A stretch of DNA of 12,639 nt from Candidatus Competibacteraceae bacterium (GTDB taxonomy: Bacteria; Pseudomonadota; Gammaproteobacteria; Competibacterales; Competibacteraceae), in assembly GCA_020444985.1 (NCBI GenBank), contig JAGRHK010000013.1, positions 1 through 12,639 of the forward strand, in the 5' to 3' direction. Numbering within the stretch: position 1 is the stretch's first letter; every line of letters begins with the position of its first letter. This document shows, one piece after another, positions 1 through 7,186 of this stretch. The position numbers were made by a program, and so were the translations under genes. Under the pieces are notes generated by a model. That model ran no database searches. It had not been told where the DNA came from and saw nothing but the letters and a program-made list of their open reading frames with translations.

Positions 1-190
1 ATTCCAAACCGACCAGCCACGAATACTTGGCATGTTCGGGGTCGGAATCGAAATGAATGACGCCAGGCGCTGCTTGCAACATGAGCAGGTCGCCCTTTGC
101 AAAAATATCGGCCCGGACGTTGCTTGTCGCCAGCGACATGGGCAGAACCAGAAGTATCAACAGCGTTTGAGTCCAATGAGACAGTGGCAT
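1..190 (-). CDS. Exported protein of unknown function, N-terminal part only
   Basis: The reading frame begins at the ATG at 190-188 and runs off the left edge of the window, so only 63 residues are visible. The first ~27 residues look like a Sec signal peptide: a short start (MPLSHWTQ), a hydrophobic core of Leu, Ile, Val and Met, and a plausible signal peptidase I site after V-R-A (residues 25-27). The mature part opens with D-I-F and reaches VIHFDSDPEHAKYSWLVGLE at the edge. A purine-rich AGGAAAA lies about 12 nt before the ATG. It follows the glycosyltransferase by 64 bp on the same strand and is probably the next gene of that operon. The HF-x3-PEH-x3-WL-x-GLE pattern vaguely recalls small outer-membrane beta-barrel proteins, but too little is visible to assign a family. 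An envelope location is the only inference made. Confidence 0.6.
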   Translation of the reverse strand, partial: MPLSHWTQTLLILLVLPMSLATSNVRADIFAKGDLLMLQAAPGVIHFDSDPEHAKYSWLVGLE

Positions 191-254
191 GGAGAAGCGC
201 TTTTCCTGGATTCCAGAGCAGGGGTTGGCATGGGAAGCGAAGGTAGCGGCCACG

Positions 255-1199
255 TCAATTCTCTTCACGCTGTTCCAGAATCGCCTGGATGGTGAAGCGC
301 GGACGCTCGCGCACCTGCTGGTAAATCCGCCCGACGTATTCGCCCAGCAGGCCAATCCCGAATAATAGAATGCCGATCAGCAGAAAATTAATGCCAAACA
401 GGGTGAACAACCCTTCGGCCTCCGGCCCGATCGTCAACCGGCGAATCGCCAGAAACACCACAAACCCCGCCGATGCCAGGGAAAGCGCAATTCCAGCGAG
501 TGAAAACATCTGCAAGGGAACCACCGAAAAACCGGTGACCAGATCAAAGTTAAGCCGGATCAGCTTGTACATTGAATACTTCGATTCCCCGGCGACTCGC
601 TCGGCATGGGCGACCGTGACTTCGGTCGGATGGGCGGCGAAGGTATAGGCCAGCGCAGGGATGTAGGTGCTGACCTCCCGCGTGGACACAATCGCCTCGA
701 CAATCGACCGGCTGTAGGCGCGCAACATGCACCCCTGATCGGTCATGCGAATTTTGGTAATCCGCTCGCGCAACCGGTTCATCAACCTGGAAGCCACATG
801 CCGCCACAGACGGTCCTCGCGAGTCCGGCGGATACCGCCGACATAATCATGGCCCTGATCCATCGCGGCTAACAGCTTACTAATTTCCTCTGGCGGATTC
901 TGCAGATCGGCGTCCAAGGTCACCACCCGCGCGCCCCGGCAATATTCAAAACCCGCCATGATCGCCATATGCTGGCCACAGTTGGCGTTGAACAGAATCA
1001 CCCGGGTCACGTCAGGCCGGGCTTGAAACTGGTCTTTCAACAACGCCGCCGAACGGTCGCGACTGCCATCATTAATAAACAGCACCTCATAGGCAAGATC
1101 CAAGGCATCCAGCGCAGGATAGAGCCGCGCAAACAAAGCGGGCAACGTTTCCTGCTCATTGTAAACCGGGATGATTACGGAGAGTTGGGGGGTATTCAT
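255..1199 (-). CDS. ArnC-like undecaprenyl-phosphate glycosyltransferase (GT2)
   Basis: Membrane-anchored family 2 glycosyltransferase of 314 aa, expected to move a nucleotide-activated sugar onto undecaprenyl phosphate on the cytoplasmic face. In E. coli ArnC the sugar is 4-deoxy-4-formamido-L-arabinose. Visible signatures are the N-terminal SVIIPVYNEQETLP (7-20), FINDGS (41-46), GQH-x-AIMAG (75-83), the metal-binding TLDADLQNPPEE (94-105), DQGCMLRAY (154-162) and GESKYS (204-209). Two membrane helices follow at about 230-252 and 264-288, with the ArnC-like end LLGEYVGRIYQQVRERPR. Length and motif order match ArnC (about 320 aa). The start at 1199 was chosen because its ATG overlaps the aminotransferase stop as ATGA, preceded by GGGAG, and because the residues of the longer frame before it are unlike the family. 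The donor sugar cannot be read from sequence, so related polyprenyl-phosphate sugar transferases (GtrB type) remain possible. Confidence 0.88.
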   Translation of the reverse strand: MNTPQLSVIIPVYNEQETLPALFARLYPALDALDLAYEVLFINDGSRDRSAALLKDQFQARPDVTRVILFNANCGQHMAIMAGFEYCRGARVVTLDADLQNPPEEISKLLAAMDQGHDYVGGIRRTREDRLWRHVASRLMNRLRERITKIRMTDQGCMLRAYSRSIVEAIVSTREVSTYIPALAYTFAAHPTEVTVAHAERVAGESKYSMYKLIRLNFDLVTGFSVVPLQMFSLAGIALSLASAGFVVFLAIRRLTIGPEAEGLFTLFGINFLLIGILLFGIGLLGEYVGRIYQQVRERPRFTIQAILEQREEN

Positions 1200-2344
1200 T
1201 GCAAGCTCCCATCGGCCAACACCGCACTGACGGCCCGGCAAACTCGCTCCACATCCGCAGGGGTCATCGTCGGAAACAACGGCAGCGTTACCGTTTCCCG
1301 GGCGATCCGTTCGGTGTTGGGCAACGCCCCCTCGTGGTGACCGTATTGACGAAACAGCGAGGTCAAATGCGCCGCCTCGTAAGAGATGCCGGTGCCAATG
1401 CCATGCGCTTCGAGGGCGGTGCGAAACTGCTGGCGATCCATCGCCATCTGGTCCAGCGGCAACAGGGGCGCGAACAGATTCCAGCTATGTCCCGCTTCAT
1501 CCCCTGGATAGCCAGGGTGCGGCAACAAACAAGGCGGGGCGGTCGGAAAGCGTCGAAAATATTCAGCGACCAACGCACGGCGCTGCGCGTTGAACGCATC
1601 CAGCCGGGCCAGTTGCCCGTAACCGATCCGGGCGTTGACATCGGGCAAGTTGAACTTGCCGCCAGGAAAAGTAACGTCGCGCGTACCATCGGCGAGTCGA
1701 GTAATACCGTGGAAGCGCAGTATTTCCACTTCACGCGCCTCAGTCTCGTCGTTCAACGCCAGCGCTCCGCCTTCAATAGCGGTCATGTTTTTATTGGGAT
1801 GAAAGCTGAACACGGCCAGGTCGCCGAAACTACCGATCCGTCGTCCACGCCAACTGGAGCCAATGGCCAAAGCCGCGTCCTCAATGACCCGTAACCGATG
1901 CCGACGGGCAATGGCGTAAAGACGGTCCATATCCACCGGCAATCCGGCGAAATGGGTCGGCATGATCGCTCGGGTATGAGGGGTAATCGCTCGCTCCACG
2001 GCATCGAAATCCAGATTGCGGCTGATCAGATCAACGTCGACGAATACGGGCGTCGCCCCCACCTTGGCGATCATGTTCGGTGCGGCGAAGAACGTCTGCG
2101 AAGGCGTAATGACCTCCGCGCCGGGACCGATGCCACACAGTTGCAAGGCGACTTCCAGGGCCGATGTCGCTGAGTTCAGCACTCGCACCGGTCGGCCATC
2201 CAGATATTGGGAGAGCGCCGCCTCGAATTTTTTGACTTGTGGCCCCGTCGTGATCCAGCCAGAACGCAACACTTCAGCCACACCGGCAATGGTTTCTTCA
2301 TCCAGAGTCGGGCGGGCGAAAGGCAGATAGGGTAATGATGACAT
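1196..2344 (-). CDS. ArnB-like PLP-dependent sugar aminotransferase (DegT/DnrJ/EryC1)
   Basis: Aminotransferase of 382 aa that, by family, converts a 4-keto nucleotide sugar to the 4-amino sugar using glutamate. ArnB makes UDP-4-amino-4-deoxy-L-arabinose for lipid A modification. The protein aligns by eye with E. coli ArnB along its length: PF-x-RP (8-12), SGWITTGP (28-35), NSATSALEVAL (57-67), EVITPSQTFFAAPNMI (77-92), IEDAA (154-158), SFHPNKNMTAIEGGA (180-194) with the presumed PLP lysine K185, and LPLFPTMTPADVERV near the end. Position 159 is Leu (EDAALAIG), where E. coli ArnB has His. The ATG at 2344 lies 1 bp after the transporter stop. A longer frame to 2389 would overlap the transporter and adds residues not shared with the family. 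The 3' end overlaps the glycosyltransferase start by 4 bp (ATGA), so translation is probably coupled. Another 4-aminosugar pathway is possible, since ArnA, ArnD and ArnT are not in view. Confidence 0.88.
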   Translation of the reverse strand: MSSLPYLPFARPTLDEETIAGVAEVLRSGWITTGPQVKKFEAALSQYLDGRPVRVLNSATSALEVALQLCGIGPGAEVITPSQTFFAAPNMIAKVGATPVFVDVDLISRNLDFDAVERAITPHTRAIMPTHFAGLPVDMDRLYAIARRHRLRVIEDAALAIGSSWRGRRIGSFGDLAVFSFHPNKNMTAIEGGALALNDETEAREVEILRFHGITRLADGTRDVTFPGGKFNLPDVNARIGYGQLARLDAFNAQRRALVAEYFRRFPTAPPCLLPHPGYPGDEAGHSWNLFAPLLPLDQMAMDRQQFRTALEAHGIGTGISYEAAHLTSLFRQYGHHEGALPNTERIARETVTLPLFPTMTPADVERVCRAVSAVLADGSLQ

Positions 2345-2345
2345 T

Positions 2346-2717
2346 TCAGGATCTCGCAAGCAGCACCACGCCAATGATAATGAACCCAATCCCGAGCCAG
2401 CGCCCGCCGGTCAGCGCCTCGCCGAACAAATATCCAGCAGCCAGCGCGTTGACCACATAGCCGATAGAAAGCATGGGGTAGGCAATGCTCACCGGCACCC
2501 GGGACAGGGCCACAATCCATACCAGCACGCTGACGCCATAGCAGGCGAAACCACCGAGGAAATGCGGATTGGTCGCAATGGAACTGGCGAGTGGCAGCGC
2601 GTTGGCAACGGTCGGGGTAATGACCCCCAGCGTATTGGTTCCCGCTTTCAACAGTAATTGCGCAGTGGCATTGAGCAACACGCCAGCCAGGATCAAAGCG
2701 AAACTGGCAAGAGTCAT
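2346..2717 (-). CDS. EamA/ArnE-like small four-helix membrane transporter
   Basis: Integral membrane protein of 123 aa with four predicted helices at about 4-24, 52-71, 77-99 and 104-121. Motifs such as AQLLLKAG (19-26), VPVSIAYPMLSIGYV (74-88) and an acidic residue before helix 4 (FGEALTGGRWLGI) are typical of the EamA/small multidrug resistance superfamily. Its length and arrangement match ArnE/ArnF, which flip undecaprenyl-phosphate-aminoarabinose across the inner membrane. Sitting 1 bp upstream of an ArnB-like gene and in the same operon as an ArnC-like gene supports a role as a lipid-linked sugar flippase subunit. ArnE and ArnF normally act as a pair, and only one is seen here, so it may act as a homodimer or have a partner elsewhere. 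General drug/metabolite export cannot be excluded. Its ATG overlaps the stop of a 31-codon upstream ORF. Confidence 0.8.
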   Translation of the reverse strand: MTLASFALILAGVLLNATAQLLLKAGTNTLGVITPTVANALPLASSIATNPHFLGGFACYGVSVLVWIVALSRVPVSIAYPMLSIGYVVNALAAGYLFGEALTGGRWLGIGFIIIGVVLLARS

Positions 2718-2809
2718 TGGCGGTTCACGATCACGCGGCGCGGGTCGCGAGCCAGAAAGCGCATCGGTAAATCTTCTGCGGTGAAGTGTTGATAATTATG
2801 AAGATTCAT
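2714..2809 (-). CDS. Possible 31-residue ORF overlapping the transporter start
   Basis: A short frame on the minus strand begins at the ATG at 2809-2807 (MNLHNYQHFTAEDLPMRFLA...) and ends in a TGA that overlaps the transporter ATG as ATGA. The product would be soluble and rich in Arg and Asp in its second half. The overlap matches the coupling used further down this operon, which is the main argument that it is translated. Against it, no convincing Shine-Dalgarno sequence precedes the ATG, and a hexamer pair that could serve as a promoter (TTTACC, 17 bp, TGTTAT) would place the transcription start inside the ORF. It could be a leader peptide, the remnant of a larger gene, or chance. No family is recognised. 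Confidence 0.35.
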   Translation of the reverse strand: MNLHNYQHFTAEDLPMRFLARDPRRVIVNRQ

Positions 2810-3119
2810 AACAGGCGTTTGCGATAAAATGGTAAAGTTTAATCATGCCGTTCGATATTGCAGAAAGGCGCGTTATGGTCAAAAGGACCATGCTCTGCTG
2901 CGCTCTCCCGAACAATTTGATCTGCGGAGTATAACCAGGATAACGTGTTAGTGACCGTTTATGACGAACTTGAAATGATCCGGTACTTGCGCCCTGTAGC
3001 TTCTTCATCCTCATGATACACTTCGGTATGATAACCTTGTTTCTCAAACGGCCTTAACACGCCCACCGCTTCTAAACTTAACAGCCCTGTCCGAACGCCG
3101 ATAGCGAGCGCCTTTTGCA
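2810..3119. other. Intergenic control region between the divergent sugar operon and fis
   Basis: A stretch of about 310 bp without a confident gene lies between two divergent units, so it should carry both promoters. It contains a perfect 6 bp dyad with a 5 nt loop (ATGGTC 2875-2880, GACCAT 2886-2891). No T-run follows on either strand, so this is not a terminator; it could be an operator or chance. A weak sigma-70-like pair TTCATC (3004-3009), 17 bp, TATGAT (3027-3032) points toward fis. On the minus strand, an open frame from about 3120 down to its stop at 2959 looks somewhat protein-like and is listed separately. Confidence 0.5.
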
Positions 3120-3120
3120 A
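2959..3120 (-). pseudogene. Possible relic or small hypothetical coding fragment
   Basis: The minus strand carries an open frame ending in TAA at 2959-2961. If read from a TTG at 3120 it gives about 53 residues, including GLLSLEAVGVLRPFEKQGYH and then a charged tail ending YRIISSSS. The residue mix (alternating hydrophobic positions, then a charged beta-like tail) looks more protein-like than most shadow frames, and codon choice is not odd for the region. The frame continues upstream to an ATG at 3171, but that part is antisense to the start of fis and unlikely to be used. No Shine-Dalgarno or family match is recognised. It may be the 3' remnant of a decayed gene, a genuine small protein, or chance. 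Confidence 0.25.
3004..3032 (+). promoter_or_regulatory. Weak candidate sigma-70 promoter for fis
   Basis: TTCATC (3 of 6 to TTGACA), a 17 bp spacer, then TATGAT (5 of 6 to TATAAT). It would give a leader of roughly 80 nt before the fis ATG. The -35 match is poor, so this is a candidate only. Confidence 0.25.
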
Positions 3121-3413
3121 TGAACAATAAAAACATCGATCCTCCTGTTGATCTGTTGCCTGCCACGCCATTGCGCGATCAGGTCTACGAGGCGCTGCGC
3201 ATCTATTTTCACAATCTGGGCGACCAGCAACCCAGCCATCTGTATGATCTGGTGCTGCAAGAGGTAGAGCCTCCCCTGCTGGAGATCGTCATGCAACGCA
3301 CGGGCGGCAACCAAACTCGGGCCGCTGATTTGCTCGGCATCAACCGTGGCACCCTGCGTAAAAAACTCCGACAATACAGCCTTGACGAACCTGCGAAACC
3401 GCAACCACGGTAA
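3120..3413 (+). CDS. fis: Fis-family nucleoid-associated DNA-binding protein
   Basis: Small homodimeric DNA-bending protein of 97 aa, almost the same length as E. coli Fis (98 aa). Fis shapes the nucleoid and regulates rRNA and many other promoters. The C-terminal helix-turn-helix is very well conserved: GNQTRAADLLGINRGTLRKK (63-82). Before it lies the dimer core LYDLVLQEVEPPLLEIVMQ (41-59). The N-terminal arm diverges, as is usual in the family. The ATG at 3120 is the first start after an in-frame TAG a few codons upstream, so the start is well constrained, although the ribosome-binding site is weak. In enterobacteria fis follows dusB; here no dusB is present and a HAD phosphatase follows after 7 bp, so the two are probably co-transcribed. 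Confidence 0.93.
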   Translation: MNNKNIDPPVDLLPATPLRDQVYEALRIYFHNLGDQQPSHLYDLVLQEVEPPLLEIVMQRTGGNQTRAADLLGINRGTLRKKLRQYSLDEPAKPQPR

Positions 3414-3420
3414 TGATTCC

Positions 3421-4077
3421 ATGAGTTTGGCGATTTTTGATCTCGACAACACCTTGCTAGGGGATGACAGTGACTATCTATGGGGCCAGTTTCTCATCGA
3501 ACAAGGGCTGGTCGACCGCGAGCATTATGAGCGCGAGAATCAGCGCTTCTATAATGAGTACCTCGCCGGCACATTGGATATTCACGCTTTCCTGGCCTTC
3601 ATGTTGCGCCCTCTGGCCGAACATCCGCTGCCGGCATTGCTGGCCTGGCGCGAACGATTCCTTGAAGAGAAAATCGCGCCGATCCTGTTGCCTAAAGCGG
3701 ACGAGTTGCTGGACCGACATCGCAAGGCCGGCGATACCCTGCTGATTATCACCGCCACCAATCGCTTCATCACCGCCCCGATTGCTGAACGGCTGGGCGT
3801 CCCTCATTTGCTGGCCAGCGAACCGGAACAAATCGATGGCCGTTATACCGGACGGGCAACCGGGATTCCCTGTTTCCAGCACGGCAAGGTGGAACGACTC
3901 GATGCCTGGCTCACCGAAACCGGCGCTCATCTCGCAGAAAGCTGGTTTTATAGCGATTCCCATAACGATTTACCCCTCCTCAACCGGGTGACCTATCCTG
4001 TCGCGGTGGACCCTGACGCCACCTTGGCCCACTATGCCGGGGAACATGGCTGGCCGATCATCAGCTTGCGGAATTAA
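3421..4077 (+). CDS. HAD-IB family phosphatase, probable histidinol-phosphatase type
   Basis: Cytoplasmic phosphatase of 218 aa in the SerB-like HAD subfamily IB. All four HAD motifs are visible: motif I FDLDNTLL with nucleophile D7 and acid/base D9, motif II IITATN (109-114), motif III K156 in HGKVERL, and motif IV YSDSHNDLPLL with D179 and D183. A helical cap of about 70-80 residues follows motif I. From memory the whole protein resembles the Pseudomonas HAD hydrolase reported as a histidinol-phosphate phosphatase, including the end VAVDP followed by GWPIISLR. The histidine-biosynthesis role is therefore plausible, but substrate cannot be fixed from motifs, and phosphoserine or other small phosphomonoesters remain possible. 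The start at 3421 was chosen because motif I begins four residues in; the longer frame from 3346 would overlap fis. It lies 7 bp after the fis stop. Confidence 0.85.
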   Translation: MSLAIFDLDNTLLGDDSDYLWGQFLIEQGLVDREHYERENQRFYNEYLAGTLDIHAFLAFMLRPLAEHPLPALLAWRERFLEEKIAPILLPKADELLDRHRKAGDTLLIITATNRFITAPIAERLGVPHLLASEPEQIDGRYTGRATGIPCFQHGKVERLDAWLTETGAHLAESWFYSDSHNDLPLLNRVTYPVAVDPDATLAHYAGEHGWPIISLRN

Positions 4078-4125
4078 TCCATTCAAAATCCTTGTTTTTC
4101 AATTCACTACTTTGATTTTACACTC

Positions 4126-5193
4126 ATGCAAAACCTGTACAATCTCAATGTTGCCGCCCTGGAAGTCCTCCCCACGCCCGAGGAAATCAAGCAGCGCCTG
4201 CCGCTCAGCGAAGCAGCGGCGGACACCGTATTCCAGGCCCGGGAAACCATCAAACGCATCCTCGATCGCCAAGATCCGCGATTATTCGTGGTCGTCGGTC
4301 CCTGCTCGATCCATGATGTCGAGGCAGCGCGCGATTACGCAAAACGCTTAAAGGCGCTGGCCGATGAGGTGAAGGACACGCTATTCGTGGTGATGCGCGT
4401 GTATTTCGAAAAACCGCGCACGACGGTGGGCTGGAAGGGCTTGATCAACGATCCACACATGGACGATACCTTCCAGATCGATGAAGGCTTGCAGGTCGCC
4501 CGCAGCCTGTTGCTGGAGCTGGCGGAGATGGGGCTACCCGCAGGTATCGAAGCGCTGGATCCGATCATCCCACAGTACATATCCGATCTGGTCGTCTGGA
4601 CCGCCATCGGCGCCCGTACAACCGAATCGCAGACCCATCGCGAGATCGCCAGCGGCCTGTCCACGCCGGTCGGCTTCAAGAACGGCACCAATGGCAGCCT
4701 GGAAGTCGCGATCAATGCGCTGCAATCCGCCGCCCGTCCGCACAGCTTCCTGGGCATCAACCCGCAAGGCCAGTCGGCGATAATTCGCACCTTGGGCAAT
4801 CGCTATGGCCATGTCGTCTTGCGCGGCGGCGACCGACCCAATTACGACTCGGTATCGATCGCCTTGTGCGAAAAGGCGCTGCGTGAAAAGAAATTACCCG
4901 TCAATATGGTCATCGATTGCAGCCATGCCAACGCCTTTAAGGATCCGGCCATGCAACCGTTGGTCATGCGCGATTGCACGCATCAGATCATGGAAGGCAA
5001 TCAATCCATTGTCGGGCTGATGATCGAGAGTAACCTGGAATGGGGCAACCAGTCGATTCCGGCAGATCGCAGCCAGCTCAAGTATGGCGTATCGGTCACG
5101 GATGCTTGCGTGGACTGGGAAACGACCGAGAAGATGATGCGCGAGACCGTGACCAAGTTGAAAGGCGTGTTGTCCGAGCGCAGTGCGAGCTGA
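4126..5193 (+). CDS. aroF: 3-deoxy-7-phosphoheptulonate (DAHP) synthase, class I
   Basis: Enzyme of 355 aa catalysing the first step of the shikimate pathway: phosphoenolpyruvate plus erythrose 4-phosphate gives DAHP. Metal ligands expected from E. coli AroG are all present: C60 in VVGPCSIHD, H267 in DCSHAN, E301 in MIESN and D326 in SVTDAC. Substrate-binding motifs include MRVYFEKPRTTVGWKGLIND (90-109) and GARTTESQTHREIASGLS (162-179). The segments EALDP (142-146), GINPQGQ and KYGVSVTDAC are closer to the Tyr-type AroF than to Phe-type AroG as I recall them, hence the symbol, but the effector is inferred. A 48 bp A+T-rich gap separates it from the phosphatase, and there is no clear Shine-Dalgarno before the ATG, so it may have its own promoter close to the start. 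It is closed by the terminator at 5215-5253. Confidence 0.95.
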   Translation: MQNLYNLNVAALEVLPTPEEIKQRLPLSEAAADTVFQARETIKRILDRQDPRLFVVVGPCSIHDVEAARDYAKRLKALADEVKDTLFVVMRVYFEKPRTTVGWKGLINDPHMDDTFQIDEGLQVARSLLLELAEMGLPAGIEALDPIIPQYISDLVVWTAIGARTTESQTHREIASGLSTPVGFKNGTNGSLEVAINALQSAARPHSFLGINPQGQSAIIRTLGNRYGHVVLRGGDRPNYDSVSIALCEKALREKKLPVNMVIDCSHANAFKDPAMQPLVMRDCTHQIMEGNQSIVGLMIESNLEWGNQSIPADRSQLKYGVSVTDACVDWETTEKMMRETVTKLKGVLSERSAS

Positions 5194-5214
5194 TTGACAA
5201 GACAGCAAGGCAAT

Positions 5215-5253
5215 AAAAAATCCCGCCTCCCCATACGGGAGACGGGATTTTTT
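5215..5253. terminator. Strong bidirectional rho-independent terminator
   Basis: Near-perfect inverted repeat between the converging aroF and prpE. Arms CTCCC (5227-5231) and GGGAG (5237-5241) close a CATAC loop. One C/A mismatch follows, then CCCG pairs with CGGG. Six A on the left and six T on the right give a U-tract in either direction. It therefore serves aroF on the plus strand and prpE on the minus strand. Confidence 0.93.
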
Positions 5254-5285
5254 AATTAAATCCAGCAATAGGTTCGCGAAATCGC

Positions 5286-7178
5286 TTAGTGCTGTTCGAT
5301 AGCGCGGCGCACTTCTTCCAGCGAGTTCGGGTCATCCAGCGTCGACAAATCGCCCGGATCGCGCCCCTCGGCCAGCGCTTGGATTGACCGCCGCAGCAAC
5401 TTGCCGGAACGGGTCTTGGGTAGAGCGCTAACAAAGTGAACGTTATGCGGCTTGGCCACCGCGCCTAGCAACTCCTGTACCTTACTGATGATCTCCTTCT
5501 CCATGCGTTCGACAGCGCCGGCGGCTTCAAGCTGTGTCGGATCTTTCAAGCGCGCAAAACCAACCGGTACCTGACCTTTGACCTTGTCGGCGACGCCAAT
5601 GACCGCAACCTCGGCAACGGCTGAATGAGACTGAATCGCTTCTTCGATTTCACGAGTACCTAACCGGTGACCGGCGACATTGATCACGTCATCGGTGCGG
5701 CCCAGGATAAAGAAGTAACCCTCTTCATCACGCACGGCCCAATCGGAAGAAGTGTAGAGCAGCTCCTTGAAGCTGGAGAAGTAGCTCTGCACAAAGCGTT
5801 TGTCATCGCCCCAAACGGTGCTCAGGCAACCCGGCGGTAAAGGCGGCTCGACGACCAGAACGCCTTTTTCGCCCCGGGGCACTTCCGAGCCGGTACCTTC
5901 GTCAATCACTCGGATGTTGTAGCCATACACGGGGAATCCAGGCGAACCGAAGCGATTGGGCTTCAAGTCCACGCCCGGCATATAGGACAGCATCGGCCAG
6001 CCGGTCTCGGTCTGCCAGTAGTGGTCAATCACCGGAATCTGCAAGGCGTCGGTAATCCAGCGCGAGGTCGGCTCATCCAACGGCTCGCCAGCTAGGAACA
6101 AGTAGCGCAGACAGGACACGTCGTGCATCTTCATGTACTTCTGATCCTGTCCCTTCAGCACCCGCACTGCCGTGGGCGATGAGAACATGGTCCGCACCTG
6201 GTATTCATTGACAATCTTCCACCAGACGCTGGGGTCGGGCCGAGTTGGCATCCCCTCGTAGAAAATGGTCGGCGAGCCATTGATCAGCGGGGCATAGACG
6301 ATGTAGGAGTGCCCCACCACCCAGCCGATGTCGGAAGTCGCGAACATCGTCTCGCCGGGATTAATGTTATAAATGTGCTTCATGGTCGAAGCCAGCGCCA
6401 CCGCGTAACCGCCGACATCGCGCTGCACGCCCTTGGGAATGCCGGTCGTGCCCGAGGTGTAAAGAATGTAGCTGGGTTCGTTCGACTCCAACCAGACGAC
6501 AGGAACTTCGGCGTCCATGTGCTGGGCGCGCAGGGTCGCATAATCCAAATCGCGGCCTTCGATCAGCGTCAGGCCCTTGTCCAGGCCTCGGTTGCACATC
6601 ACCACTTTTTCCGGCGGGAACTTGGCCAGACTGCAGGCCTCATCAACCAGGTGCTTGTAGGGCACGGCCTTGCCATTGCGCATGCCGGCGTCGGAGGTGA
6701 CCATGACCTTGGGCTTGGCGTCATCAATGCGCACCGCCAGGTTGTAGGCCGCGAAACCGCCAAACACCACTGAGTGCACAGCGCCGATTCGGGCGCAAGC
6801 CAGAATCGAGAAGAGCGCTTCGGCGATCATCGGCATGTAGATGATGACCCGGTCGCCTTTGCCTACGCCGAGTGATTGCAGCACGGCGGCAAAGCGATTC
6901 ACTTCACGGTACAGCTCGGCATACGTGTAAATGACGGTCTCGTCGGTTTCCGTCGAGATGTAAATCAGCGCGTTCTGGTCAGCGCGCTCGGCCAGATGCC
7001 GATCCACCGCGTTGTAGCACAGGTTCGTTTCACCACCGACAAACCATTTGCAAAACGGTGGGTTGCTGTAATCACGGATCTTTTGCGGCGGTTTGTTCCA
7101 GTGAATTAACTGGGCTTGTTCGCCCCAGAATCCCTCGGGATCGTCGATGGACCAGCGATGGAATTCTTCGTAAGTCAT
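5286..7178 (-). CDS. prpE: Propionyl-CoA synthetase (propionate--CoA ligase)
   Basis: Adenylate-forming acyl-CoA synthetase of 630 aa, close to E. coli PrpE (628 aa). It activates propionate to propionyl-CoA via propionyl-AMP, feeding the methylcitrate or methylmalonyl-CoA routes. The P-loop YTSGTTGIPKG (240-250) is followed by the PrpE-typical VQRDVGGYAVAL (251-262). Other motifs are DHYWQTETGWP (385-395), the hinge and A8 region ILGRTDDVINVAGHRLGTRE (491-510), and the catalytic and acetylation-target lysine K593 in PKTRSGKLLRRS. The N-terminal YEEFHRWSIDDPEGFW is the usual acetyl/propionyl-CoA synthetase opening. A strong ribosome-binding site GGAGGAG (7193-7187) sits 8 nt before the ATG, which fixes the start. 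PrpE is preferred over acetyl-CoA synthetase because of the QRDVGGYAVAL block. No prpB, prpC or prpD is adjacent. Confidence 0.94.
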   Translation of the reverse strand: MTYEEFHRWSIDDPEGFWGEQAQLIHWNKPPQKIRDYSNPPFCKWFVGGETNLCYNAVDRHLAERADQNALIYISTETDETVIYTYAELYREVNRFAAVLQSLGVGKGDRVIIYMPMIAEALFSILACARIGAVHSVVFGGFAAYNLAVRIDDAKPKVMVTSDAGMRNGKAVPYKHLVDEACSLAKFPPEKVVMCNRGLDKGLTLIEGRDLDYATLRAQHMDAEVPVVWLESNEPSYILYTSGTTGIPKGVQRDVGGYAVALASTMKHIYNINPGETMFATSDIGWVVGHSYIVYAPLINGSPTIFYEGMPTRPDPSVWWKIVNEYQVRTMFSSPTAVRVLKGQDQKYMKMHDVSCLRYLFLAGEPLDEPTSRWITDALQIPVIDHYWQTETGWPMLSYMPGVDLKPNRFGSPGFPVYGYNIRVIDEGTGSEVPRGEKGVLVVEPPLPPGCLSTVWGDDKRFVQSYFSSFKELLYTSSDWAVRDEEGYFFILGRTDDVINVAGHRLGTREIEEAIQSHSAVAEVAVIGVADKVKGQVPVGFARLKDPTQLEAAGAVERMEKEIISKVQELLGAVAKPHNVHFVSALPKTRSGKLLRRSIQALAEGRDPGDLSTLDDPNSLEEVRRAIEQH

Positions 7179-7186
7179 ATTTGAGT

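Noticed and set aside
1199..1894. 231-residue plus-strand frame
   Set aside because: Antisense to the ArnB-like aminotransferase, with no recognisable motif; typical shadow in G+C-rich coding DNA.
2875..2891. ATGGTC/GACCAT hairpin as a terminator
   Set aside because: A 6 bp stem without a following T-run on either strand and not placed after a gene end; kept only as a possible operator.
5286..7178. Acetyl-CoA synthetase instead of propionyl-CoA synthetase
   Set aside because: The block after the P-loop (VQRDVGGYAVAL), the length of 630 aa and the DWAVRDEEGYFFILGRTDD region fit PrpE better than Acs.
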